The notes beneath the pieces were generated by a model, which was not told the origin of the DNA, searched no databases, and saw nothing but the letters and a program-made list of their open reading frames with translations. Below are positions 8,391 to 16,900 of a DNA stretch of 64,000 nucleotides, one piece after another. Position numbers and translations under genes: made by a program. Within the stretch, counting starts at the first letter, position 1, and the number at the start of each line of letters is the position of its first letter. The stretch comes from Niameybacter massiliensis (GTDB lineage: Bacteria; Bacillota; Clostridia; Lachnospirales; Cellulosilyticaceae): NCBI RefSeq assembly GCF_001282685.1, contig NZ_LN875034.1, positions 250,157 through 314,156 of the forward strand. The letters are read 5' to 3'.

Positions 8391-10292
8391 TTAGCCAGCT
8401 TGTGCTGTATCTTTTTCAGCTAATGGCGTATCACAACCATTTGGTGAGATACGATAAGTTGGTACCACGTGATGAAGTGCTTCACGTAAGTCGAAGCTAC
8501 TTTCGATGGCATTATGTAAGTATTTCAGGTGTTCCGTAAGTTCTAGGAAGGTCATGGAGCTTGGATGGCCAATGAAAATCTTTTTATTAGGTGTCTTGGC
8601 AATTCCTTCTTCATCCATAAGGAGCTCTTCATAGAGTTTTTCACCTGGGCGTAGACCTGTGAAGACAATGTCTACATCTTTGTATGGCTCAAGGCCAGAA
8701 AGACGAATAAAGTTTTCTGCTAAATCTAAGATTTTAACAGGTTGTCCCATATCAAGGACAAAGATTTCACCGCCTTCTGCAAAGGACATAGCTTGCAGAA
8801 TGAGACGAACAGCTTCAGGTATAGTCATAAAGTAGCGAATGATATCTGGGTGAGTAACAGTAAGTGGACCACCATCCTCTAGTTGACGTCTAAAGAGTGG
8901 AATAACACTACCATTACTACCAAGTACGTTACCAAAGCGCACAGCTACAAAGTCTGTATGAGTTGTTGTGCGGTTGATAGATTGTACAATCAATTCGCAA
9001 ATACGTTTAGTTGCTCCCATAACGTTTGTTGGATTAACCGCTTTGTCTGTAGAGATAAGAACAAATTTTTTGATTCTGTACTCTTTTGCACAAAGTGCCA
9101 CATTAAGTGTACCAAATACGTTGTTTTTGATGGCTTCACTTGGACTATCTTCCATAAGTGGTACATGCTTATGGGCAGCAGCATGGAAGACAATATCAGG
9201 TTTGTATAAGCTAAAGATCTCCTCTAATTTACCTTTATCTCGTACAGAACCGATAAGAACAGTAAGCGCAGACTTAGGAAAACCGTTGCGTAAAAGCTCG
9301 TTTTGTAAATCATAAGCATTGTTTTCATAAATATCAAAGATAACCAGCCTATCTGGTTTGAAATCACTAATCTGTCTACACAGCTCAGAACCGATAGAAC
9401 CACCACCACCTGTAACAAGGATAGTACGTCCTGCAATGTTTTCTTTAACAGGTGTAGAATCAAGAACAATCTCTTCACGTCCGAGTAAGTCTTCAATCTT
9501 TACATTACGAAGGTGAGTAGATGGTGCATCATCAGAGATGGCACTTGAAATACCAGAGAAAATCTTTAAGCGACAGTCGGTTTTGTTACAAAGTGCAAGG
9601 ACTTCTGCAATTCGTACAACACCTGCAGACGGTATGGCTACAATGAGCGTATCAATATTGTAGTTTTCTACGTACTTTTCAACATTTTCGATAGCACCTA
9701 CAATAGGGACACCATTAAGTGATGAACGGTGTTTTGACTTGTCATCATCTAATGCAGCAATAATTTTAGTATGTTGTTTAAGTGATTTTTTTGATTCTCT
9801 CACAATAATAGCACCTGCATCTCCAGCACCTATTAAAAGTGCACGGTGTTTTGCAACGCCATTAAAATGGTCTTTGAGAAAGATATAACTTTTAGAAAAC
9901 TTGCTTAAAATACGATTTACAAATTTGTAACTAAAACGAGAAAGGATCATCATCAATAATAGGATGATGACATAAAAGACATAAACTGTACGTGGAAATG
10001 GTTCCTCAATAAAATGTCCATAACTTACAAATAAAACACAAGAAAGTAATGTAGCCCCTCCGATATACAAAAGCTCTCTTGTTGTAATATATTTAAGTAG
10101 ACATCTGTACAGTCTAAAGCTGATATTCACGACAAGGTGAATAAGCGTCAAGACGATGAGTTGATGCTTATACATTTCAAAATAAGTAAACGGAATACTT
10201 AAATCAAAGCGTAAAATAAGCGCCAACAATAAAGCCATGTTTACAAGTAGAATATCACTTACAAGTAAAATGGATTTGTAAAAAATATACAT
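8391..10292 (-). CDS. CapD/PglF-type UDP-GlcNAc 4,6-dehydratase, membrane-bound
   Basis: Integral membrane nucleotide-sugar dehydratase that oxidises and dehydrates UDP-N-acetyl-hexosamine to a 4-keto-6-deoxy sugar, the entry step for many polysaccharide sugars. It has about four N-terminal transmembrane segments (residues 1-125), a Rossmann domain (ALLIGAGDAGA), then the extended SDR domain beginning TILVTGGGGSIGS near residue 290. The active site reads STDKAVNPTNVMGATKR, with Met in place of the classical Tyr, as in PglF/CapD enzymes. The 633-residue length is normal. The start follows GGGGGGCT. A close paralogue is at 12031-13938; the two flank the phosphatase and toxin-antitoxin genes. 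Confidence 0.92.
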   Translation of the reverse strand: MYIFYKSILLVSDILLVNMALLLALILRFDLSIPFTYFEMYKHQLIVLTLIHLVVNISFRLYRCLLKYITTRELLYIGGATLLSCVLFVSYGHFIEEPFPRTVYVFYVIILLLMMILSRFSYKFVNRILSKFSKSYIFLKDHFNGVAKHRALLIGAGDAGAIIVRESKKSLKQHTKIIAALDDDKSKHRSSLNGVPIVGAIENVEKYVENYNIDTLIVAIPSAGVVRIAEVLALCNKTDCRLKIFSGISSAISDDAPSTHLRNVKIEDLLGREEIVLDSTPVKENIAGRTILVTGGGGSIGSELCRQISDFKPDRLVIFDIYENNAYDLQNELLRNGFPKSALTVLIGSVRDKGKLEEIFSLYKPDIVFHAAAHKHVPLMEDSPSEAIKNNVFGTLNVALCAKEYRIKKFVLISTDKAVNPTNVMGATKRICELIVQSINRTTTHTDFVAVRFGNVLGSNGSVIPLFRRQLEDGGPLTVTHPDIIRYFMTIPEAVRLILQAMSFAEGGEIFVLDMGQPVKILDLAENFIRLSGLEPYKDVDIVFTGLRPGEKLYEELLMDEEGIAKTPNKKIFIGHPSSMTFLELTEHLKYLHNAIESSFDLREALHHVVPTYRISPNGCDTPLAEKDTAQAG

Positions 10293-10482
10293 TTCTAGCC
10301 CCCCAAAAAATATAAAATAGATAACATATTTAGTTTAACACACAAATTTTGACATATCAATTTACACTGTGTAAAAAAATGATGTAATATGTAAATATAT
10401 AGACTAATAATTAATTTGATATAAATATATAAACAAAATATATAACTAAAATATATACGTAAAATGAGAAGGAGCTTAGAAA

Positions 10483-11232
10483 ATGATTGATTTTCATACA
10501 CATGTTTTACCAGAAATAGATGATGGTAGTAGAAGTAGCGAAGAATCTCATGCAATATTAAAACAACAAAAGGCAGCAGGTACAAAGGCCATAGTTGCCT
10601 CATCACATTTCTATCCAGACAAAGACCTAGAGACATTTGTACAACAAAGAAGTGAGGCACTTAGCAAGATTCAAGAATATGGTCAAGAGTTAGGCATAGA
10701 GATAAGAACAGCAGCAGAAGTTCTTTTATCTGTGGATACATGGAAATTAGAAGGATTAGAGCAATTAGCTATAGAAGGTACACATTATATTTTATTAGAG
10801 ATGCCTTATAGCCATTGGTCTGAGTGGGTATATACAAGTGTAGCCAAGATTAAAGAAAGTACAGGACTGATACCCATCATTGCCCATGTGGAACGCTATG
10901 ATACAGTAATGGAGAATCCCAACTGTTTACAACCCTTCTTAGATATGGGGTGTATCATCCAAATTAATACGGTTTCACTACATAAGCAATCTACAAGGAG
11001 AAAGCTGACTTGTAAGTTAGTGAAGCACGGATTTGCTCATGTACTAGGTTCGGACGTACATAGAGCTAAAGTATTTAACTCTGTAGCAGGTGGCTATGAG
11101 ATGCTTGAGCAACAAGTAGGCAAAGAAGAAATAAGTAAGATGCAAGCAATTGGAGCAGGCATTTTAGCAGACCAAATGGTAAGGTTGCCAAAGCCAAAAC
11201 CTTTCAAGAAAATACTAGGACGATGGTATTAA
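10483..11232 (+). CDS. cpsB: Tyrosine-protein phosphatase CpsB/YwqE (PHP family)
   Basis: Metal-dependent phosphatase that removes phosphate from the CpsD tyrosine cluster. The PHP signature HTH is at residues 5-7 (MIDFHTHVLPEIDDGS), followed by the other metal ligands in SSHFYP, AEVLL, HVERYD and GSDVHR. The 249-residue length fits the family. GAAGGAGC precedes the ATG. It is separated from the kinase operon by the minus-strand CapD gene, with which it shares a 190-bp divergent intergenic region, so it must have its own promoter; the spacer is very AT-rich and I could not fix one promoter. Confidence 0.93.
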   Translation: MIDFHTHVLPEIDDGSRSSEESHAILKQQKAAGTKAIVASSHFYPDKDLETFVQQRSEALSKIQEYGQELGIEIRTAAEVLLSVDTWKLEGLEQLAIEGTHYILLEMPYSHWSEWVYTSVAKIKESTGLIPIIAHVERYDTVMENPNCLQPFLDMGCIIQINTVSLHKQSTRRKLTCKLVKHGFAHVLGSDVHRAKVFNSVAGGYEMLEQQVGKEEISKMQAIGAGILADQMVRLPKPKPFKKILGRWY

Positions 11233-11265
11233 ATCTTTTGAAGAAGTCAAAACTGTAACATAAGA

Positions 11266-11294
11266 TTGATTTTTTTAAGGTAAATGCATATAAT
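11266..11294 (+). promoter_or_regulatory. Promoter of the type III toxin-antitoxin locus
   Basis: TTGATT (11266-11271), a 17-base spacer and TATAAT (11289-11294) form a near-consensus sigma-A promoter. Start of transcription would fall near 11301, about 10 bases before the first antitoxin repeat. Confidence 0.75.
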
Positions 11295-11310
11295 AAAGGT
11301 GTAATAGTAT

Positions 11311-11417
11311 GAGTGCTTCGCTACTTTTAAATGCGAACTTTAACATTGAGTACTTCGCTACTTTTAAATGCGAACTTTAACATTGAGTGCTTCGCTACTT
11401 TTAAATGCGAACTTTAA
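11311..11417 (+). ncRNA. toxI: ToxI-type antitoxin RNA: three 37-nt tandem repeats
   Basis: Three head-to-tail copies with a 37-base period begin at 11311, 11348 and 11385; the third matches for 33 bases. The copies are identical except for one G-to-A change in the second (GAGTACTTCGC against GAGTGCTTCGC). Each unit carries TTCGC and its complement GCGAA, and GAGT before this stem can pair with ACTT inside its loop, an H-type pseudoknot order as expected for ToxI units (the pairing is my inference). The array lies between a strong promoter and a terminator, immediately upstream of a ToxN/AbiQ-family toxin, the defining layout of type III toxin-antitoxin loci. Confidence 0.88.
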
Positions 11418-11419
11418 TG

Positions 11420-11446
11420 AAAGAGTAAGGATTATCCTTACTCTTT
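11420..11446 (+). terminator. Attenuating terminator between toxI and toxN
   Basis: A perfect 12-bp stem (AAAGAGTAAGGA and its complement) with loop TTA sits between the antitoxin repeats and the toxin ribosome site. In type III loci this hairpin sets the excess of antitoxin RNA over toxin mRNA. The following sequence (TTTATTA) is only modestly T-rich, allowing readthrough. Confidence 0.8.
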
Positions 11447-11464
11447 ATTACGTAGGAGAAAAAA

Positions 11465-11995
11465 ATGTCTTTATCATTTTATTATGTATCAGCAGATTAT
11501 GTAAGATACTTGCAAGCAGAAGAAACTAACCAAAGAGGTTTTACACATGTTCCGAATGTAGAATATAGCCAAAGTCATAATCAAAAGTTCGTTTTAGGAA
11601 TTATACTAGAGATGAATGGCTTCGATTACTATGTCCCAGTATCTTCATATAGTATTAAGCGCTCTGATAATATTTTAATCAATATAGATTCAGATACAGT
11701 GAATCCTATCAAAGGTTCCATAAGATTTAATTATATGTTTCCAATCCCAAAGGGATTAGCTAAAGAATTAATTATTAAAAATGAAAGTAATTCTGGTAGA
11801 AGAAGTTTATTAAATAAAGAATGGAAATTTTGCATAGAGAATGAAGTAAAGATTAGAAATAAAGCAAGACAAACATACTCTAAGGTAATTAATAGAGTTA
11901 ATGAGAGTGTAGCTAAAAATAGTTGTGATTTTAGACTATTAGAACAAGCATGCCAGACATACATAAATAAACAAATAGATATAACAAAAGAGTAG
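11465..11995 (+). CDS. toxN: Type III toxin, ToxN/AbiQ-family endoribonuclease
   Basis: Predicted RNase that cleaves cellular RNA and its own antitoxin transcript, held inactive by the repeat RNA. The 176 residues carry the family pattern: FYYVSADYVRYL at the N-terminus, LGIILEMNGFDYYVPVSSY near residues 54-71, KGSIRFNYMFPIP near 92-104, a long helical C-terminal part and the closing SCDFRLLEQACQTY motif. Length is normal for the family. The ribosome site is GTAGGAG. Upstream lie the promoter, three 37-nt repeats and a hairpin. Whether it belongs to the toxIN or cptIN subfamily cannot be settled by eye. It lies between capsule genes, suggesting acquisition as a defence or maintenance module. 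Confidence 0.88.
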   Translation: MSLSFYYVSADYVRYLQAEETNQRGFTHVPNVEYSQSHNQKFVLGIILEMNGFDYYVPVSSYSIKRSDNILINIDSDTVNPIKGSIRFNYMFPIPKGLAKELIIKNESNSGRRSLLNKEWKFCIENEVKIRNKARQTYSKVINRVNESVAKNSCDFRLLEQACQTYINKQIDITKE

Positions 11996-12022
11996 AATCT
12001 CCGTAGATTCTACTCTTTTTTA
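11986..12022 (+). terminator. Bidirectional terminator, toxN and second CapD gene
   Basis: AAAAGAGTAGAATCT pairs perfectly with AGATTCTACTCTTTT around CCGT, with T runs on both strands. The toxN stop codon lies inside the left arm. Confidence 0.85.
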
Positions 12023-12030
12023 TTACTAGA

Positions 12031-13938
12031 TTAAGACGCCTGTGTCTTGCGTTTAGCTTCGCTGATCTCGTTAGCAGTAGGTTTATGTTTGGGTGCACGG
12101 TAGGTTGGTACTACTTGGTGGAGCGCTGCTTTAAGGTCGGCATCGGTGTCTAGGGCGTGGCGCAAGAAGTTGAGGTGATTGGTAAGTTGGGTAAAGGTAA
12201 TATTACTTGGTTTACCAATAAAGATTTTCTTAGAGTCGGTCTTAGTCATACCTTCTTCTGCCATAAGGAGTTCTTCGTAGAGCTTCTCTCCTGGGCGAAG
12301 ACCAGTGAATTTGATATCTACGTCTTTGTAAGGTTCCAGGCCAGAAAGACGGATGAAGTTGATGGCTAGGTCTAGGATTTTAACGGGTTTTCCCATATCT
12401 AGAATAAAGATTTCACCACCTTGGGCAAAGGTCATGGCTTGAAGGATTAAGCGAACCGCTTCAGGGATAGTCATAAAGTAGCGGATAATCTCAGGGTGGG
12501 TTACTGTCAGTGGACCACCGGCTTCAAGTTGGCGTTTGAAGAGAGGGATCACACTCCCATTACTTCCTAGTACGTTACCAAAGCGTACAGCGACAAAGTC
12601 TGTATAAGGTGTTGTATTGTTAATGGCTTGCACAATGAGTTCACACATACGTTTAGTTGCACCCATGACATTGGTTGGGTTAACAGCTTTATCTGTAGAG
12701 ATAAGTAGGAACTTGCGTGCACGGTACTCTTTGGCACACATGGCTACATTATAAGTGCCGAAGATATTGTTTTTGATGGCCTCACTTGGACTATCTTCCA
12801 TAAGAGGTACATGCTTATGAGCTGCGGCGTGGAAGACTAAGTCAGGTTTATATGTTTCAAAGACTTCGTTAAGTTTTCCAGTATCACGAACAGAGCCGAT
12901 TAGTACAGTAAGCTTCTCTTTTGGGAAGCCATGAGCTAAAAGTTCGTTTTGAATGTCATAGGCGTTGTTTTCATAAATATCAAAGATAACCAGACGCTTA
13001 GGCTTGAAGCTACTTACTTGTCTACAGAGCTCAGAACCAATAGACCCACCACCACCTGTAATAAGCACAGTATAGCCTTCAATGTGTGGCCCCACCTTAG
13101 AGGCATCTAGAACAATCTCATCTCTACCAAGGAGATCTTCGATTTTTACATTACGTACAGTATAAGGCTCAGGACTAGAGCTGATGGCACTTGAGATACC
13201 AGAGAATATTTTTAATGTACAAGTAGTATGACTACCAAGTTCTAACACCTCAGAGATGCGGTCTTTACCAGCAGCAGGCATGGCAACAATAATGGTATCT
13301 ACATTATAAGTTTCTACATAGTGTTCTAAGTTCTCTATAGGTCCTCTTACAGGAATCCCATTGAGAGAAGAGTTGAATTTGGCTTTGTCATCATCTAAGG
13401 CCACAACAAACTTATAAGCTGAACGTGCAGTTTTTTTATTCTCTTTAATAAGAAGTGCAGCTGCATCGCCAGCACCAATGAGAAGGGTACGATTACGTGG
13501 TACACCCTTTACACGTCCTTCAATAAAAACATAGCTTTTTTTGCATTTACCTAAAATACGATGTGCAAACTTATAACTGAAACGAGATAAGATCATAAAG
13601 AGAAGTAAAATAGCAGTATACATGAAGTAGATAGAACGAGGCAGTGGTGAATTAATCATCGTACTATACATAAAGAAGAAACTGCAAGAAATAGTGGTGG
13701 CACCACCTATGTAGAGTAATTCGTGGGTTGTAATGTAACGCAACATACATTTATGTAATTTGAACATGAGATTCACAATAAGGTGAATACCTGTAAGTAC
13801 TAAAAAGCTCCCCCAATAACTTGTAAGATACGCACTTGGTATATTCCCATCAAATCTTAGGATCAGTGCACAAAGAAACGAGATATTCACAAGGAACATA
13901 TCGCTTATAAGTAGTATTAATTTGTAAACGAACGACAT
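12031..13938 (-). CDS. CapD/PglF-type UDP-GlcNAc 4,6-dehydratase, second copy
   Basis: Paralogue of the 8391-10292 product, colinear over its whole length (635 residues): N-terminal transmembrane segments, Rossmann domain (TLLIGAGDAAA), then the SDR domain starting TVLITGGGGSIGS and the active site STDKAVNPTNVMGATKR with Met replacing Tyr. Long blocks such as FGNVLGSNGSVIPLF are identical between the copies, while the membrane part and C-terminal tail differ. It would supply a 4-keto-6-deoxy UDP-sugar, possibly of another stereochemistry or under other control. GGGGGTTT precedes the ATG. The nearest sugar-using operon begins at 33660. Confidence 0.92.
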   Translation of the reverse strand: MSFVYKLILLISDMFLVNISFLCALILRFDGNIPSAYLTSYWGSFLVLTGIHLIVNLMFKLHKCMLRYITTHELLYIGGATTISCSFFFMYSTMINSPLPRSIYFMYTAILLLFMILSRFSYKFAHRILGKCKKSYVFIEGRVKGVPRNRTLLIGAGDAAALLIKENKKTARSAYKFVVALDDDKAKFNSSLNGIPVRGPIENLEHYVETYNVDTIIVAMPAAGKDRISEVLELGSHTTCTLKIFSGISSAISSSPEPYTVRNVKIEDLLGRDEIVLDASKVGPHIEGYTVLITGGGGSIGSELCRQVSSFKPKRLVIFDIYENNAYDIQNELLAHGFPKEKLTVLIGSVRDTGKLNEVFETYKPDLVFHAAAHKHVPLMEDSPSEAIKNNIFGTYNVAMCAKEYRARKFLLISTDKAVNPTNVMGATKRMCELIVQAINNTTPYTDFVAVRFGNVLGSNGSVIPLFKRQLEAGGPLTVTHPEIIRYFMTIPEAVRLILQAMTFAQGGEIFILDMGKPVKILDLAINFIRLSGLEPYKDVDIKFTGLRPGEKLYEELLMAEEGMTKTDSKKIFIGKPSNITFTQLTNHLNFLRHALDTDADLKAALHQVVPTYRAPKHKPTANEISEAKRKTQAS

Positions 13939-14152
13939 CTTTAAACCCCCAATATTTTAATGAATCTATGTTATCTTGCAACAGTCTAGCATATGTAAAA
14001 ATATGGAACAATTATATAGCTGTATATAAAATACAAAATGAGACATAAAAAAAGATACTAGAGGCCTAATAGGGATCATAGATTAAGAATAAAATACAAG
14101 CTAGAATAGATGAAAATGGGGTATACTGTTAACAATTACATAGGCTTGAAAA

Positions 14153-14181
14153 TTGACAAAGATACCCCCTCATTCTATAAT
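14153..14181 (+). promoter_or_regulatory. Consensus sigma-A promoter for the ECF module
   Basis: TTGACA (14153-14158), 17 bases, TATAAT (14176-14181). Both hexamers are exact. The rest of the 295-bp gap behind it (13939-14152) shows nothing else recognisable. Confidence 0.85.
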
Positions 14182-14239
14182 AAAGCGTTAGGATTAATTA
14201 TGAACGACAAAAAATGACAACCAAGGAGGGATAGTGGCA

Positions 14240-15934
14240 ATGGGTATTTGCTTTAAGGACTTTACCTTTCAATATGAGAACCTCAAAAATCCAACTTTAA
14301 AAAATATAAATTTAGACATCCAAACAGGTGAGAAAGTATTGATTGCAGGCCCGAGTGGAAGTGGTAAGTCTACCCTTGCCCACTGTCTAAACGGATTGAT
14401 TCCCCATGCCTATAAGGGCAAACATGAAGGGGAGCTTCTATTAAATGGAGAGAAGCTCTATGGTAGAAGCTTAGAAGAAGTGAGTAAAAGTATCGGAACC
14501 ATTCTACAAGATGCAGATGGACAGTTTATTGCCCTAAGTGTAGGAGAAGATGTGGCTTTTGCCTTTGAGAATGATGGAATGGCAGTGCCGCAGATGCATG
14601 ATAAGGTAGGCAAGATTCTTGCTAACTTTAATATGGAAGCTTTTGAAGAGAGAAGCCCACAAAACTTAAGTGGGGGACAAAAGCAAAAGGTAGCTATGGC
14701 AGGGGTTATGGCTATGAATACTCAGATTTTACTCTTTGATGAGCCTCTTGCTAACTTAGACCCAATCAGTGGGCAGTTAGCTATGGATACCATTAACAAA
14801 CTCCATAAGGAGACAAAGAAGACAGTGATTGTAGTAGAGCACCGTATCGAAGAAGTACTGGCTCACGGCTTTGACCGTCTTGTAGTGATGCACAAAGGTG
14901 AGATTCTCTTTAATGGGACACCAGATGAAGCCCTTAGATGTGGCGTACTTGTAGAGAATGGTCTAAGAGAACCTCTTTATATTGAGACTCTTAGAAATTG
15001 TGGCATTGATTTATCAAAAGAACAGCATCTCACACAGATTGAGAGCTTGCTTTCTCATAAGGGAGAAGTACTTCATCAACTAGCAGGGGTCATGCATACA
15101 AAAGAAGTACCACAACAAAGTCCACTTGTAGAATGTAAGGACTTAAACTTTAGTTACGCCAAAGAGAACGGACAAATCTTAAAAGGGATTTCCTTCAACC
15201 TTTATGAGGGAGAATTCTTAGCCATACTTGGGAACAATGGGGCAGGGAAGTCTACCCTTCTCAAGTCGCTTACAGGTTTTTGTAAGTTAGACGGTGGCAA
15301 GATTCTCTATAAAGGAGAAGATATGACCAAGTGGTCTATTAGAAAACGTGCAGACGTTATTGGCTATGTAATGCAAAACCCAAACCACATGATTACCCAA
15401 TATATGATCTATGATGAGATCGCCTTTGGTCTACGTAACTTTGGCTATGATGAAGCCACAGTAGCGGCACGTGTAGAAGAAGCCTTAGAAAAGTGTGGGC
15501 TGATGGCGTACAAGAAATGGCCAATCTCATCTCTTAGCTTTGGGCAAAAGAAGCGTGTCACCATTGCTTCTATCTTAGCTATGAAACCTAAGATTATCGT
15601 ACTAGATGAGCCAACAGCAGGACAAGACCATAAGAACTATACAGAGTTTATGAACTTCTTAATGACACTGAAAAGAGAAGGGATCACTGTAGTCATGATT
15701 ACTCATGATATTCAACTTGCTCTTGAGTATGCAGACCGTGCCATCGTCCTTTCTGGTGGAGAAATCTTGCAAGATGGCACAATTTACGATGTCCTTGCCA
15801 ATCAAGAAGTCTTAGCAAAAGCTAACTTAAAAGAGACGTCTATTAGTGCTTTAGGCGAGCTCTATAACATACAACAGAAAAATATATTCTTAAAACAAGT
15901 CATAGAACAAGGGAGACAGCAAGTAAATGAATAA
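14240..15934 (+). CDS. ECF transporter ATPase, fused A-A' (YkoD-like)
   Basis: Cytoplasmic energy subunit with two ABC ATPase domains in one chain of 564 residues. Domain 1 has Walker A GPSGSGKST (residues 37-45), signature LSGGQKQKV and Walker B ILLFDEP; domain 2 has Walker A GNNGAGKST (about 331), a changed signature SFGQKKRV and Walker B IIVLDEP. Both H-loop histidines (VVEHR, ITHD) are present. A GTG at 14234 is open in the same frame, but AAGGAGGG ends at 14230, so the ATG at 14240 has the proper spacing. The T gene overlaps its end by 8 bases. It most likely works with the UPF0397 S component at 1629. Confidence 0.9.
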   Translation: MGICFKDFTFQYENLKNPTLKNINLDIQTGEKVLIAGPSGSGKSTLAHCLNGLIPHAYKGKHEGELLLNGEKLYGRSLEEVSKSIGTILQDADGQFIALSVGEDVAFAFENDGMAVPQMHDKVGKILANFNMEAFEERSPQNLSGGQKQKVAMAGVMAMNTQILLFDEPLANLDPISGQLAMDTINKLHKETKKTVIVVEHRIEEVLAHGFDRLVVMHKGEILFNGTPDEALRCGVLVENGLREPLYIETLRNCGIDLSKEQHLTQIESLLSHKGEVLHQLAGVMHTKEVPQQSPLVECKDLNFSYAKENGQILKGISFNLYEGEFLAILGNNGAGKSTLLKSLTGFCKLDGGKILYKGEDMTKWSIRKRADVIGYVMQNPNHMITQYMIYDEIAFGLRNFGYDEATVAARVEEALEKCGLMAYKKWPISSLSFGQKKRVTIASILAMKPKIIVLDEPTAGQDHKNYTEFMNFLMTLKREGITVVMITHDIQLALEYADRAIVLSGGEILQDGTIYDVLANQEVLAKANLKETSISALGELYNIQQKNIFLKQVIEQGRQQVNE

Positions 15935-16751
15935 TACAGGCTCATTATATATTGATAAGCCGTCTTTCTTGCATAAGTTAGATGGAGGGGTAAAGCTTAT
16001 ATGGGTACTCATATGGAGTATCTTTACATTCCTTTTTATGGATCTTCGTATCTTCTTAGGACTCATTATAATAGGAAGTGTTTTACTCTACTTATCCAAG
16101 ATAGAATGGCGTAGCATACGTACTTTAGTAGGATTTATACTGGCATTTACAGTGTTTAACTCCATCCTACTACTGGTTCTTACTCCTAACCATGGGGCAC
16201 AACTGGCGGGTTCTACAACACCGTTACTGAAGATAGGTTTCTACACTTTAACCTTAGAAAACTTATTCTATGTACTTACCATTTCATGTAAGTATATTGC
16301 TTTACTACCGATTACACTGATCTTCTTATTTACAACCCATCCAAGTAAATTTGCAAGTAGTTTAAATCGTATCGGTGTACCTTACAAGGTAGCCTACACT
16401 GTAAGTATTGCCCTTCGATATGTGCCAGATATTCAAAGAGAAGTGAAGCATATCATTATGGCACAAGAAGCAAGAGGAGTAGCCTTCAAAAAGGGCGATG
16501 CACCTCTTGGCAAGATTCTTAAGAACTATGTAACCGTATTAATTCCACTGGTACTTGGTTCATTAGATCGTATTGAAGTGGTTTCTAATGCCATGGATTT
16601 ACGTGGATTTGGCAAGGCGAAGACACGTACATGGTACGTAAGAGAACCTATTACAACCAATGATAAAATCGCCTTAGTGGTAGGTATTTTATTCCTAGTA
16701 GGAGGACTTATCCTAAAAGGACAAATTGCCTACTTCTGGTATCCATTTTAA
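15927..16751 (+). CDS. ecfT: ECF transporter T component (EcfT)
   Basis: Membrane coupling subunit that joins the ATPases to the S component. The 274 residues contain about five hydrophobic helices and the two family coupling motifs, ARG within AQEARGVAF (near residue 183) and LRG within AMDLRGFG (near residue 224), which insert into the ATPase grooves. The start overlaps the A-A' gene by 8 bases, indicating translational coupling. An S component is absent from this operon; the only candidate in the window is at 1629. Confidence 0.9.
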   Translation: MNNTGSLYIDKPSFLHKLDGGVKLIWVLIWSIFTFLFMDLRIFLGLIIIGSVLLYLSKIEWRSIRTLVGFILAFTVFNSILLLVLTPNHGAQLAGSTTPLLKIGFYTLTLENLFYVLTISCKYIALLPITLIFLFTTHPSKFASSLNRIGVPYKVAYTVSIALRYVPDIQREVKHIIMAQEARGVAFKKGDAPLGKILKNYVTVLIPLVLGSLDRIEVVSNAMDLRGFGKAKTRTWYVREPITTNDKIALVVGILFLVGGLILKGQIAYFWYPF

Positions 16752-16760
16752 AGAAAACAT

Positions 16761-16803
16761 AGAAAGAGTTGCTAATGAAATATATTAGTAACTCTTTCTA
16801 TTT
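16761..16803 (+). terminator. Rho-independent terminator of the ECF module
   Basis: AGAAAGAGTT...AACTCTTTCT stem with inner CTAAT/ATTAG pairing, then TTTAT. Confidence 0.7.
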
Positions 16804-16900
16804 ATATATAAAAATATACTTAAATAAAATTTTATGTAAATTAATAATGAATTGAACCGATATATAAATGGAAGTATACATAAAAAAGGAGGAACTTTAT

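Noticed and set aside
8883-9496. Plus- and minus-strand open frames inside the first CapD gene
   Set aside because: They are antisense or shifted frames within a strongly conserved enzyme gene and have no ribosome sites.
11311-11417. Three direct repeats resembling a short CRISPR array
   Set aside because: The units are contiguous with no spacers, and no cas genes are near; the promoter-terminator-toxin layout fits a type III antitoxin.
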